Shown: piece after piece, positions 22,178-36,000 of the stretch
Numbering within the stretch: position 1 is the first letter of the stretch
Layout: each line of letters opens with the position of its first letter
From: Paraphoma chrysanthemicola
Lineage: Eukaryota; Ascomycota; Dothideomycetes; Pleosporales; Phaeosphaeriaceae
DNA length: 64,000 nucleotides
Direction of reading: 5' to 3'
NCBI GenBank assembly: GCA_020744225.1
Contig: JAGMWG010000002.1
Span: 1,984,001 to 2,048,000 of the forward strand
Program-made: the position numbers and the translations under genes
Notes under the pieces: model-generated
Database searches by the model: none
What the model was told of the DNA's origin: nothing
The model's input: only the letters and a program-made list of their open reading frames with translations

Positions 22178-25100
22178 GATGGAAGACGACGAAACCCACT
22201 GACGGACTCGTACACTTCGCGAGCGACAAGATCTGAGACTTGTTTGAGTTCCAGTACCTGTCACTGATAACGGACTTGAGGAGGCGACTTTGAATCGAGT
22301 GTCTGGGAGCAGCTGTTGTGGAACGAGACCTTGTTCTGGGATGAAGTGAGAGATGAAGGGAGTGACTGGGAAAAGACCTGAACGAACGGCGCGTTTGCGG
22401 GCTGTTCACGAGGACGAATCGACGGGCTTAGACGACAGGCGGACCAATAACCAGTGTAGGGCCACTGCAGCAAATCGACAGCCTGTGACGTTCAGTCAGA
22501 TCGTGGAAGACGCAGGCATGAATGGGCTCTACTTACGTATGCTGATAAGACAGTGGCGGTATAAAAAGGGACTTTTAATACGACCAGGCAGGAAATTAGC
22601 AGTGGCGACCAGGATCCCACGTCTGTTCGACTGGTTATGGAGGTGGCGCTGCGCGACAAACGGCTCGGTCCCGTGGCGATCAGACGTCCTCGTGTGGTGT
22701 CCAACGACTGCTCGTTTCGGCTATCGCGACAGTACAACCTGGCGAGTCACTTGAGGCTATGGCTAATGGACAAGTCAGCAGATGTCACGAGGAGAAATGC
22801 ACAATCGGCGTGCCGCATACCAGATATGGAAGAAGTTCACTGAAAGAGTCTGAATTTCCGAGTGAGCAACAGTACGGAAGATCAGCAGGTTCGCTGAGGA
22901 GACCCACTATCGATGGTCGTCGAATGCTAAAGCGGATGCTTGTGTACTTCTCAGATCCTTTTGACAGAACATCTCTTGCCTCTCTCTCGGCCCGCTAACT
23001 GCTGCGCCTATGTGCGTTGCCAAAGCTCGTCCGAGCGTCCTGCAGACGACCTCCGGTGTGCAATGCGCATGCTGGGGTTCAGTACGCACACTAAATGGCT
23101 TGACGGGTTGCGAGACGGCAAAGGTGCTGATTGGACCAAACGGCCGCTACCCTAAGCATGTATGGCACGTAGGATAGTGTCATAGCTGGTGGATGGCATC
23201 GAGGGACTAGCGTTGCACTGCACCAAACACTTCTCCCATGTTGAACCCTGCATCAAGAACGGCACGCCTACCGTACGCGCTTTGTCCCAAAAGGTGCTGA
23301 ATGAGCGACTGAAACAATACCATTGAGCATCGAGTTGTGCAAATGGGCAGCAATGATGCAAGTTTGTCGTCTCTTTGACATACACACGGGCACGATGTGT
23401 TTCAATGCATCCTCGCAAGCCAGGCGCAACCCAGACTTCCTCTTCCAGCTATACTGCGCTTGGGAGGAGCTTCTCCTGCCGGTCCCAATTTGACAGAAAA
23501 TTGCTTTGCGATCTCACGAGGCACTGACGAGCATTCTCAGCAGCATCGTATGTCTTGTTAGACGGTACGTCTCCCGAAAATTTACATCAACTTTACAGCA
23601 GGACTGGGGCCAATCCATAGAGCTCTTTGAAAATGCCCAGGAAATCACCCGGTCGCCTGTGTTTACATGCACCTTCCCGCTCGTACAACGCACGTCCCTG
23701 CCTGGGTCGTGTGTCTTGCAAACGTGGTCCCATCACCTATTCCCAACGGCCATTTCTGCAGCCTGCACGGCAAATTGCGACCGTCTCAGGCTTTTGGTTG
23801 GTTGATCCAGATCTTTGCGGTCAAGCAGCCTTGTTCATATTCGCGATACTCGAGATGAGAAGTCCTGTCCCGGCTGCTCCCACTTTCTGCCAGACAAACA
23901 CTTCAGCGTACGGCCTCCGGAAAAGCAAGAAGTGGTCTATGCAATAGACTGGTGGCAATTTCCTGAGTAAGACAAGGCGTCTTTGCATACAAGCCCCTTC
24001 ACTTGCTTGCAGTGTAAGTTTGGGTCCGGACATTTGTCTGGGACGTGCTTCACCGGACATGATCAACAAAGGAAGAAAGGAAATAGGCGTAGTTGGGCAT
24101 GTTTGAAGCAATTGTGGACCAACATGTTTAGAAAGGCGGTGTTTATGTCTCAGTACAGACCGCTCAAAGACGACGAGGCCAAGCTGCAGCTCGAGCTGCC
24201 GCGACCCGTGACGTTTGGACCACAAAAGATCGTTTCTGAGTCACTTCTGGAATCGCTATATGCGAGACCTGGCGCGAAGGAGCTGTCATGCGACAGTCCT
24301 TGACACATGCGTCCTTGCCCGTCGTCACTGCACGCGACCGGCGGTGGAGGATTCGAACAACACATAGCGCTGTCCGGTCAGAGCAGAGTGCCTTCGTGAA
24401 GTCAAGGTCCACTCGAAGCTTGATGCTATCATCTATTGGTCAAGTCTTTATGCTGCCTGGAGATTGCAGATCACACGCCCAGTTCCGAAGTTGAAGATTA
24501 CGGCATCTTGCTATCGATTCGGCATGCCGCCAACGAGGCGCTCCCGCTTCCGCTGGCTACACGATTCCAAACGACTGGTTTGACAGGTGTGCGTTCAGCC
24601 TAATCTTCTTCCCATGGTATATACGGCCAATAGTACAGACTGGATTGTGTTGAGTTGCGGCACACACTTGCGGTTGCAAGGCAAGTATATCCAGCCCAGC
24701 ACTGACTTTCGCTGCGAGCTCGAGTCAAGAGAGAACGCCATCGGTGAGACAATATGCGCACCTCTAGGCGATCACAAATTCTAGAGGATCAAGCACTGAT
24801 TTGCTTTTACTCAGACCTGGCACATTGCCACCGATCTTCTGTCGTCTATGTGACCTCAAGGATTATCGCGAATCGGCTTGTCCCTGTATCGATGCTGAAC
24901 TTAAGCAGCCGCAGAACACCCAAAGATGGAGAAGCAATAGTCGCCATTGATACAGCGGATTTACTGCCAGATTTGGCTCCTTCCGCGTCACATCCACATG
25001 CACACCACGGTTGCTGAACTGGATGTGGTGGTCGTTCACCATGGGTCTAACAGTGCACAAAGATGGGTACAGTTCATAGAAGGGTTTTACAAGATGATCA

Positions 25101-27815
25101 TCAAGTCAAATAACGTAGATATGCAAGTAGCATGTCTTGACCAGCACGGCGCTAAAGTGCCGAGAGCCTCGTTGCACAGCTATCTGCCAATTGTAGCAGC
25201 ATCACAACTCAAAGGTTTTACCAGAGGACTGCCCAGGGTACCATCGCCATAATAAGCACTAGGTATGATCAATCACTCAACACATGTAAGAATGGACTCG
25301 AAGAGTGCTTATACTATTCAGGCAGGTGTGCGTTCGGTCCGCAGCATACAAAAATGTGGCCGGTGTTAGCAACCCGAAACCCGCTGTCGGACATACCAAC
25401 TTCAACATATAGTGCAGACCTGCCGTACACTTCTTCTGTGGACAGCACCCAAGCTTCATCGCATCTCATCCAGTTCGGCATCTCTTAGCTTCCAAAAGCA
25501 CCAGCAAGAATACCCAACCGAGTCAAGGTCACTCTAGACGTCTCTCACAATAGCTCGCAAACCTGCCACTACATGTCAGGGCTACCTTCCGAGCGAGTGA
25601 GCAAATAGAGAGCTCATACGAGGCGTATTGTGCTACCCGCTTGTCAAAATCGTTCTGTATCGCAGACAAGTGACACCAGAACGTGCGAAGACAGCCCAAT
25701 TGAGTATGGCAATGCGGGAGAGAGTGACGCCCGGCCACAGCGTCTTTGCACCACAACCTTTTATCATTTTATTTCGCTTCGAACGGGTGCAATCCATCGC
25801 CCTCTCTCGTTGCTCTCTTCTCAGACTGACAGCGGCAAGGTGCAGGGATAGCCTGGGGTACATGCTCTCTATCGGCTTGGGGTTCCATGGTCGCTCAGGA
25901 ACGGCTGCGAACTTGTAACGCAGATGACGACGCAAATGCGACGGGCCAGTCTGCGTGGATGCCCTGGACGAATGGATCGGTTGAGATCTTGTGGATGACA
26001 GGTTCTTGGTAAGTTCTGACTGACAACTATTGTGATACGGTCAAGCTTTGTGGCGGTCTTATCGGGTCATACAGCCAGGATGGCCAGGTGAGTAACGAGT
26101 CCTCCCGCCCAATCTGGCTATTACAAGCGAAGAAACAGCCTTATATTTCCCTTCCAGAGCGTATTGATGTACATAGGGCGTCTCCATAACAGGCCACTCT
26201 CCACGACAGATGTGTCTAGTGTTATCGCATCACTATTCCGTCTCCGTGAGATGCATTCTCCTAGAGCGTTGCTACGACGCTACTAGCTCAACTCTCGAAA
26301 ATCCAAATGAACATGTTGTTGAAGACACTAACAGATATTGCGCCATCAGTCTACATCGTTTGGCCCCAAAATCTTCCTCTCTGGACCGTCGGCAGTTAGC
26401 TCAACGCCATAAGCCCGGCCAAGAGAACGATCGATCGTGCCGAAACCATACGAACACATTAATTCCTTCTAGCTCACACGAAGCTGCGGCAGCCTGCGTA
26501 TCAAGCTTGACGAACTCTTATTGATGGGGCTGTTGGTCAGATGCCCCGATGGAACACGAGTGTCACTACCAGCGTATGGCAACATGGAACTGACATTTGA
26601 CAGGTTGCACGGTGCGAGGGCTTACGCACTGTGCGTCTCACGGTGCCTTGAAAGTTGCAAAAGAGGTAATGCGGGCATACAAGCCTCATTATTTGAGTAT
26701 CCTGCCCCTCTATACACTGACTATCCAAGTCAACCGTTCACCGCAGCTTGACTCCAGTACACACCATCTATCTTCTCTATGCCCCACTGGAACGCGTACC
26801 CCAATCCGCCACGCTGGCTACTAGCCAGCACATCGCGTCACACCAAACACCCCAGCGCCTTTCTCCGTCCCCGTCTCCAACGTTTCCGTCTGTTCCCCTC
26901 GCATATCCACGCACTTGATCCCACTAACCACAGCCCCACTCCACCAACGGCCCACTACCTCATCCACCCGCGCGCCAGCGTCCATGGACAAAGTCGCACA
27001 CCCGATCTCCGGTCAACGTGGAAGCCACAGTGACGCGGCGATGCTGCTGTACCAATCACTTTGCTGCCATACCCGTGTTTCTGCCCATGGAGACCAATCA
27101 TCAGACTGGTCAGCCGTCTTGCGTACGAGGTCAACCGTATACAGTATGCATGAAGTCTTTTGGGCATGTCTCTGTCAATATCCTTGAAAGGTGGTTGCAT
27201 GGCCGAAAGAGTTGGGCCACGGGCTACATGCCAATCTATCCACCTGTCAAAAGCGGGCCGTCGGCGTGTGTGACGCGAGGACTCAGTGGTAGGAGGTTTG
27301 TGTGAGAATGGTGTATATGGCGCAATGTAGCAGAGAGTATGGGATCGCCATGTGAGGGGCTCTGTAGCAGTGTGTCGGACCGATGATCGGAGGTCGACAT
27401 GCTGGCGGGCATGCTTCGTAGCCTCTCTTCATGGCCGAAAGGAATATCCTGCATTGGTGGTGCAGAACGCTTTCGTAGACGGTATAATTATGACTTTCTC
27501 GCACGTTGTATAACAATCGCAGCTCGTGTAAACAGGCACACCATCATCAAGGAACAGAGACGACGAATGAATGAAGTAAGCCTGATATTACGGCTATATA
27601 TATATGACAGTTCCGTGCAATCCATACTTGTGATAAGATGAGTAGAACGCTAAGAGCGACGCCAGACACCACTTGGACCATAGGTCCTGCCATGATGAGT
27701 CTTTGGAAAAAGTGATAGGGAAAGAGCCATTAAAATTATCCTTGGCTCAAGAGAACGCCATCTGCGCCGTCAACCGGGTATAAGCCTCCGCCTTACCACC
27801 GCTTCGTCACAATGC
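22178..27815. other. Gene-poor stretch of 5.6 kb
   Basis: Between the start of the Xbp1-like gene and the end of the topoisomerase II gene. All open frames are short (at most 134 codons) and overlap on both strands; none shows a known domain, a credible splice chain or the GC-biased codon use of the neighbours. No transposase or reverse transcriptase motif, no terminal repeat, no obvious C-to-T (RIP) decay seen by eye. A short (TA)n tract lies near 27596-27606. It could hold non-coding RNA or eroded elements, which I cannot show. Confidence 0.45.
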
Positions 27816-30800
27816 TTAATCGCTCTCATCGTCCTCGAAGCTCGGCTCGCTCGCCTCGTCAGAATCCACCTCATCATCGCTCACAATGTACTTCGCTGGC
27901 TTTGCGGCGGCAGCGCGTCGACCAGGTCGAGCCGCAGGTGCGCGAGATGCTGGCTTGGGTGTGGGCTCATCGTCATCCTCGTCAGAGAGAATGTCGTTGG
28001 CGATGGCGTCTGCGTCCTCCATCTCCTCATCCGAGTCGATGGTGATGGGCTTCTTGGCCTTGGCTGCGGGCTTGGACAGAGCACCAGAGGTCTTCGCCAG
28101 CTTTGCGGCATAAGCCTTTGCCGCAGGCGACAACGCGGTGGTCTTCTTCACAACGATGGGCGCGGCCTTTGGTTTGGGGGCTGGTTTGGCAGCGGCAACC
28201 TTAGGCTTTGCAGTGAGCTTGCTAGGAACAGGTTTCTTGACTGCTAAACCGAAGTCCTCGTCGTCGGAGCTCATGATGGTGTCGTTAACATTTCGAGGAG
28301 CTGGACGCTTGGGCGATGGCTGAGGCATGAGACCCTCGTAGTTGGTGGTATCATCGTCGATCTCGATGGGGCTGTTCTTTTTCGCAGCCCGCGGACCTCC
28401 AGCAGCACTGCCAGGACGAATGCTTCCATTGCTGCCGGGCCGAGCAATACCGGTGGCCTTGAACATCGGCACACCGTTGCTGCCTGCTCCAATTGTTTTG
28501 ACCATCGTGCTGACATCACCCAGTAGGTCTTCGTCATCCGAATTGGAGTCGCTGCCGGCGAGGTTGTATTTGGGTGCTTGCTTCGTAGCAGCTCGACCAG
28601 CGCGAGAGGCAGCAATAGTCTTCACAGGCTCTTGCTCTGCCTCCTTGGCCACTGCGGCAAAGACATCGGACTCCTCGTCCTCCGAGTCGATGACTGGAAT
28701 TGGCTTCTTGGCGACCTTCGCGGCGGCAGGTCGGCCACGCTTCGGCACTGCGGCCGCATCCACCTCAGCTGGCCTGTCATCGGACGCGCCGTCAGTTTGA
28801 GGTGTGCTCTCCTTCTTCACGAGATGAGAGAGCAGCGTGCCCTGCTTTGCTGGAGCAGCGCCAAAGGCCGAGCTGCTCTTTAGTGCTGCTGTTGCATTGG
28901 GCTTCTTCGCAGGCTCGAGATCCTGGCGAAGGTAGCTGAGCAGACCTTCTTTCTTCGGTTTCGCCTTCTTTTTAACCGGGCCGAAGTCTGAAGCGGAGTC
29001 GTCATCTGAGTCGCTGTCGTCGCCTGCCTTTCTCTTCTTCTTCTTGCCGCCCTTGGATGCACCGATGCCAAGTTTGTGGGAAGCACGACGGGTAATGCCA
29101 GCGATCTTCTTCTTGCGCTTGGCTTCTTCATCCAGCTGTGTGTTCCACTCGTCGACAAATGCGTCTAGGTCTACGTTCCAAATGTCCTTAGGTGACATCT
29201 TGATGAGAGCATCAACTTCCTCTTCTTTATCGCCGATCTGCTTGCGAAGCTTCTCGACGCGCTCCTGGGTAAGCGACCAGATGGCCATCTATGCAGATTA
29301 GCGACTGTGCAAAACAATGTCGACGAGAAACTTACGCCAAGGAGGTAGTCGTAGTCGTTGGCTTTGACTTCGACCTCTGCATCTTCAGACTCCTCGTCAT
29401 CCTGCATCGCTTCTTCCTCCTCGCCGGCCTTCTTGGCATCCTCCACTTTGGGGAATGGTGTGAAATTGAGTTTCTTGAGCTCAGCGACAAGAACAGCCTT
29501 CTTCTTCTTTGATACAACAAGCTTGCCGTCAATGATCATCTGAATGAAGCGAGCTTGGTTGTTCATCCTTGAGAGCTCTTTCTCCATGAACTCAAGTTGA
29601 TGTTGCTTGCGCTTCTCATAGTACCGCAGACGTACATGGTAGAACTCCTCCATGATGTCAAGCACTGTAGCGTACTTGTGAATACGGCCTTGAGCATCAA
29701 ATGCTACGAGGTTGGACGTGGCCTGTCGGGAGTAGAGCTTAAAAGTCTCTTCGAGGCCCTTCTGAACAGCCTGTAACATGTGCTTGTCCTCCATCTTGAT
29801 GATGAAGTGGACCCGGTCTGGAGTGTTGTAGTCTATGTAATCCTTGATGAAGGCAGGAGTCTTCTCGGCCTTGATGATGTCTTCGAGCTTCTCTTTGAAT
29901 TCCTGTGTCCAGTAACGAACTGGGAGTTCGGTGATTTCGAGCTCGTTCTCGCCCGTCTGACGGATCGTTCCAGTAAATTGATAACGATCGTTTCCAAGGT
30001 CTTGCGTTGTGCCATTGAAGCCCTTGTACCAAGGAATCATTGGCTTCATGTCCGCTTTCGAGGAGCCATCTTGCAGACGAATCCGCAAGTTGTCGATGAT
30101 ATCCATGGGATTGAAGTTGGGAATTTCAGAGCTCCAACCCGTGCCGATTCCACTGGAGCCGTTCACCAAGATAGTCGGAAGCACAGGGACGTACATCTCA
30201 GGCTCGATCTTGTGGCCGTCAGACTCGCCGTACTTCAGAAGAGCGTCATCGTGGGCGTGGAATAACCGACGTGCAAAGGGCGACAGGCGTGTGTAAATGT
30301 ACCTGGCGCTCGCGGCATCGGCACCACCTCGTAAACGGGAACCAAAATTTCCACTGGGCTCTAGGTAATTGATGTTGTTTGAACCGACGAAATTCTGCGC
30401 AAGACCAACAATAGTGCCTTGCATGGACGCTTCACCGTGAGCATAGTCTGTCGAACCGGATACGGAACCTGCCAACTCTACAACCTTGACATCTTTCCTA
30501 ATGTTCCGTCGGAAGCAAGTGTAGAGAACTTTGCGTTGACCAGGCTTCAGGCCATCCATGACTGAGGGAATAGATCGCAAGTTGTCTGCAATGGAGAACA
30601 GGATGAATTCCTTATTGACAAAGTCGTCATACGAAATCTCGGAGGTGGTGAGATCGAGATGGTTGCCAGGGACGAAGTTGCCCAGCCATTCTTTACGGGC
30701 GTCTGCCTTCTTCTTGGAGAAGGCTAGCTCGATCAGCTTCTCTTCCTCGTCACGCATGACCTGGAAGCGCTTCATGTGAGTATCAAGGTCTTTGAAGTAG

Positions 30801-33095
30801 ATCTGCGCATCAGGAATGTCGCTGGTGCCCAATCCCTTGAAATACTTGTGATCCCATCCCTTCTCGTTTTGGTGTTGCACCTTCCACTCCTCATACTCTG
30901 GCATGGAGAAGAAGCTCTTCAACTGGCGCGGGTGCTTCGGATCGCCCTTCCATACCTTGACGATAGGCGTGATGAACTCGAGAAGGAATCCAGGTATCCT
31001 GAGCAAGCTCGGAAACTGGCATTGAAGAAAGTTGATTAACAGTCCCTTGATATGGCTACCATCGTGATCTTGATCCGTCATGATCATAAGATGGCCATAG
31101 CGGAGTCCCTTCATGTCGGCAACATTGTACTCCTTCTTGTGCTGAAGACCCATGAACTTCTTGATGTTTTGGATTTCCTGATTCTTCATGATTTGATCAA
31201 CAGTAGCATCTCGAACGTTCAGCAGTTTACCGCGGAGCGGAAAGACACCGAAGAGATCTTGATTGACGACAGCACGTCCAGCAAGCGCAAGGACACTGGC
31301 CGACTCTCCCTCGGTGAGAATGAGTGTGCAGAGGTGGCCGTCCTTGGTACCAGCTTTGTTGGCATCAGTCAACTTGGCGTTGTTGATGCGGTTGCGCTTG
31401 TTGCCATCAGTCTTCTTCATCATTTGATCGGCCTTTTGCTGAGCAAAGTGCATGATGTTCTGGATGACCTCGGTTTTCTCAATGGCCTTCAAGAATTTGT
31501 CGCTTAGTATAGGCTTGCTGCCAAACTGACTCGCTTTCGTTGTCAACTGCTCTTTCGTTTGTGATGTAAAAGCTGGATTAACAATCGAGCAGTTGACGAA
31601 CAAGAAGATGTGGTTCTTGATCTGTGCAGGCTTCAACTTGACCGCGGCCTTGTTCTTCTTGTTGACGACAGCCATCAGCTTCTCAACGATCTGATCGGCA
31701 ATGTAGTTGACGTGTGTTCCACCAGACGTTGTGGCGATCGAGTTGACGAAGGACACCTGGTTGAAAGATCCATCCGAGACGGCAAAACCAATATCCCAGC
31801 GGTCGTGCTTGTCGGTGATGATGACATCCTTCTCCTTGTCGTCCTCGGTCTTGCCCTGCTCTCGCGAGATGGCCTTGGTGTACATCTCCATGTACTTCGC
31901 GAACGTCGCCACCTTGACACGATCGCCGTTGAGATAGACTTTGATGCCACGGAGCGTTCCCGCCATATCGTATGTACGACGCTTTATGAGCGCCTCAAAG
32001 TCATCGTCGATGCCGTCCATACCGAATTTGGCGTAGTCGGCTTTCCATGTAATCTTGGTGTAGTCGTCTGATGACTTCTGGTCCGTGATCTTGGCCTTGC
32101 CCATCTTGCTCATATTTTCCGACCAAGTCTGCTTGTACTTCTTCTTCTGCTTCGAGTCGACCGTCTCAACAGTGAATTCAGTACTGAAGACGTTGCAAAG
32201 CTTTGCACCATAACCATTGCGACCACCAGTGACTTTCTGCTGGTTGTCATCGTAGTTGGACGATGTGAGAAGATGACCAAAAATCATCTCTGGGACATAG
32301 ATGCCGTGTTCTTGGTGAATCTCGATTGGGATACCCTTGCCGTCGTTCTTGATGGACACTTCGCCTGTCTCTCGATCCACTGTCACGCGAATCTCGCTCA
32401 TGTTCTTGTCGTTCTGCTTGTTGTCGGCCGCATTCACGAGAATCTCGTCGAAAATCTTGTATAGACCAGGTACGTAGGTGACGTCGCGGAACTCCATGCT
32501 CTCGGTGGCTGAGTTGTACACCCACATCTTGTCGGTCTGTTGATTTACAGAGCCGATATATGTGTCCGGGCGCTTCATGATGTGCTCCAAGTGGGTCAAC
32601 TAGGGTGAAATTAGCCTCTGCCTTTGCAAGATTCACATCTCAGCGCACCATCTGGTATTTGCTGCTCGCGCCACCTGCGCCCTTGGCTGCCTTCGTTGCA
32701 GGTGCCTCGTCCACACCATCGAGCCCAAAGCTTTCGTTTGCAATGTCCGCAAGGGGCTTCCCGCTCGACTTCTTGGGTGCAGGTGCCTTCTTCGCCTTAG
32801 GAGGCGTGTCTGCAAGAAGTGACTCGTCGTCTTCCAACGGGTCCTCGGCCATGTCGATATCTGAGTTTTCTTCGTCCGAGTCGTCTTTGCGCTTCTTCTT
32901 GGGCGCAGGCTTCGCCGGTTTCGCAGCCTTGGGCTTTGCGGCCGCGCCCGCGGGTCGTCCTCTGGGCTTTGGTGGTCCCGCCGCCTTCTTCGGTGCTGCC
33001 TTCGCCTTCACAGCTTTTACGGGCTTTGCGGGTGGGGCAAAGTCAGAGCTGGCGCCCTCGTCAAACACCGAATCCTCCATCAGTGAGTCGTCCAT
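27816..33095 (-). CDS. TOP2: DNA topoisomerase II
   Basis: Nuclear type IIA topoisomerase: ATP-dependent double-strand passage that untangles chromosomes. Exons 33095-32649, 32599-29336 and 29288-27816 (introns 49 and 47 bp) encode 1727 aa, usual for fungi. A 149-residue Ala/Lys/Pro-rich N-terminal tail precedes the GHKL ATPase (RPDTYIGS; NAADN about 205; GRNGYGAK about 275). The TOPRIM domain has EGESA (Glu about 579) and DQDHDGSH (about 658). The breakage-reunion domain has the active Tyr near residue 916 in ASARYIYT, with preceding PLRGK, LKPGQRK and GGADAAS. The last exon begins in the coiled region (MAIWSLTQERVEKL) and runs into a long Lys/Ala/Asp-rich tail with many SDSDED-type acidic Ser clusters (likely CK2 sites), ending SFEDDESD. 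The ORF initiating codon at 33104 is TTG; ATG 33095 is used here. Confidence 0.97.
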
Positions 33096-36000
33096 GGCGG
33101 ACAAAGGGCAATTGCAGTCGCCTGCAAGCCAGAGAAGAAGGGTAAGAGAAGGAAAGAGCTCAGATGCGCGCGAGTTGAGCGGGTATCATGAGCAGCGCAG
33201 CCGAAAAGAAGGTGGTGGTGTTGGTGTTGTGGACGCAGAGGGGCGTTGTGTTTAGGGAAGCGACTGCGTTTGTTTGGGACGCGTTCACGGCCGTTGTTGT
33301 CAGGGTCGCCGACAGCCGCTAAACCCCATTTGCGCGACAATCCCTGCATGAACGTGACAGGTGAGCGATGAACGTTCTCTTGCCCATCTTCCTTCTATAT
33401 CAACATGAGTGTCGGTAACACTATCGTGACAGCAGCAGCTTTTGAGGCTCATTATGCAAACGTTCTCTAGACCAGAGTACTGAGAGAGCGAAACAATCTT
33501 CCAAGGTTAGGTGAACCCGTCTCTCGCAACCAGCGCGCCTTCTGCGTGCCCAGCATGCGGCATAAGTCACGCGTTTGCTTCACAGAAAAGTAGGAAAACG
33601 GTGGCAGCAGTGGGTTGGGTGATCATGGTAGGCTCTTTGCACGTATCGGACACCATTTTGGGTACTATCACTCATAGTTCGGGCGCAGCCCCATATGCGT
33701 GCGGAGGGAGCACCACATCTTACACCACTGAAGCAGCACCAGCAAATTACTACAGATAACATCATTTCCCTGTCTTCTGAGTGGTAGATCCGCTCATCAA
33801 ATAGTACTGTTACTCCTGCGCCCTCACTAACGATCATGTATTTGGCTTCCATAACGTCGCCGCGGCCGATTAAACACACAGGAGAGTTCACCATACTCAC
33901 CGATGACGCGTTTGAAAACAAGTTCGAATCACACCGCAATTCACAGATCATGTTCTCTGACTCACTCAGCATGAAGGCGCCGTATCTCGCTGATAATCCA
34001 GCAGATTTAATGAATGGGAAGCGGCGCAGCTAACTAAGATTACCAGGATGTGTAAGGTCCGATCTAACGCAAGAAGTAAGTCCCCAAGAGACATTGGAAT
34101 ATCGGGTGGTACTTCCTTCGAAGCTAGTACGAGGACGTTGAAGTGCTGAACAGTTGTTACATGTTGAAAAATTGTGTACTCATCCAGATCTCAGATCGAG
34201 TACAACACCAATTCTTTACATTATTAACCAAGATCGCACATACGACGACATGGCTCTCTCAGGCGCTTAAACCGAGCACGTAGAAGACCTCGCCGTGCGT
34301 CCGCTCCCGAGACATGTTGGGGTTGTCAGACCGTGCCGCAGTTAGGCGTGTTGGCAGGATCTTGTTCATAGACGATCGTCTTTGTCTGCAGGCGCCAAGC
34401 AGGACCAATAATTCTATTTGAATCCATGCAGTTGAGGTTGTGACGATATATTGGTGGGGCGACTTGACATGGTCTGAGAATATGAAGGAATGGGAACACT
34501 GCTGCAGCAGGTAAGTAGCCATACCTGGCAACCTTCTCTCGTAACATGTCCATCACGGGCCACTGAACACGTCAATACAGGCTCAGTCCGCAGCTGCAGC
34601 TACTACTGCCATACTTCAGCTTGGCTGTCAAGTCGCGAAAAACTTGGTATATTGTGTTGTTATTGCCAGCTGGAAGATACGGCTGCGCCTCTATTGCTTC
34701 GTGATCAATGACGTCAAAGTCCGGGTGGCGCCCAGCTTCCAGACCCCAAACCACCAATATCTGTCATGACTGAGCCTTAGACGACAGTCCGCTGATACGG
34801 GAATACGATACAAGGCCGAGAGATCTCCTGGCATTTTGGCGTTGTGAGGCTGAAGTTCTTGTTATGCTAAATAATGATCTGTCTTGCGCGTCAAGTTGGC
34901 TGCAGCGGCGACTGAAGCTAAAGCAGCCAACGCGCAGGAGATTAGGAGGTAACTTGCAGATGTATGCTCAGTGGCTACAATGTTACAGGCTCAGTAGTGG
35001 GATGGATTCAGAGACATCACTCCGAAATTTTCGTGTTGGGGCTACAGGATGAAACTGCGAAGCGCCTGCGGAGAATATGAAGCCAACAGATGGAGGCTCA
35101 AACGGCCACAACAGATCTCGCAAGCCATGCCTCAGATCTGCATTACGCAAGCTGCCGTGTACAACACTTGGGTACAGGCAACGGCTGGAGCGTGTCCCGG
35201 ATTTCCATTTGTGGAGTGACACGGGCGCGTACTGTGGGCGGCTGCTATTTTCATGACCCGGATCTGTGCGAGCCGCGCGGGGGACATGGCGAGTACACAG
35301 AGCCGCATAGAGCGCTTTGTTAGATTAGGTCTTAGCATGGGGGCCTTCGAGCACCTGTTCACTTGGACATTGGGACATCTTGAACGAGATGAAAGTTCTC
35401 CAAACCTGAGCGGACTCGACTTCGGCGCGCAACATGTGCGCCCAATCGGAGCAACCAGCGTACGCAGGCAGGTGGTAGCGGCGACACCGAGACAATCTTG
35501 ATAGAGTTGTCTTGAGTGCTGACAAGCAGACCATTAAGGTTGCAGATGTCTTGGATGGCTACGGCCTTCTGGAAGGGGCGCTGTCGAGGCAGGAGGGGTG
35601 ATTGGTTGTGCCGATTGAGGCGGTGCAGCGGCTGTTGAGGAGGGATGCCGAAACTTGGAGTCTGGCCACTGATTGGTAAAGGACCGTCGCATGAATCTGC
35701 ATCTCGTCGCGAGGTTTCCCAGTGCAAGCGTGTGGACATGTTCAAGCAGCTGAACGCGGCGTTGTGGATGCTCGTCGTCATTCATGCGGTGGCGGTCATA
35801 TGTTCGGTGTAAACAAGTGTTGAAACGAAGGCAGCTTGTTTGACGGCCTTGGTGGCCAATGAATGTCGCTGACACGACCCTCTAACCCTTGCGCATGACA
35901 TGCCGATCAGTCGTAGTGGGTAGGCCAGCCGAGCTTGAACCAGCATCTGGCCGAACGTTTCCCAAGGCAATGCAACTGCTGTCGCCCATGGTCAGAAGGT

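Noticed and set aside
22559..22570. TATA-like TATAAAAAGG on the plus strand
   Set aside because: No gene begins downstream within a credible distance, so a promoter role cannot be supported.
23627..23947. 106-codon plus-strand frame
   Set aside because: No recognised domain, start is isolated in a gene-poor region with equally long frames on the other strand.
26820..27010. Minus-strand frame with coding-like Gly/Val/Glu composition
   Set aside because: Only about 60 codons, bounded by stops, with no credible splice partner found.
31052..32071. Long plus-strand frames within the topoisomerase II gene
   Set aside because: They are antisense shadows of a well-supported gene.
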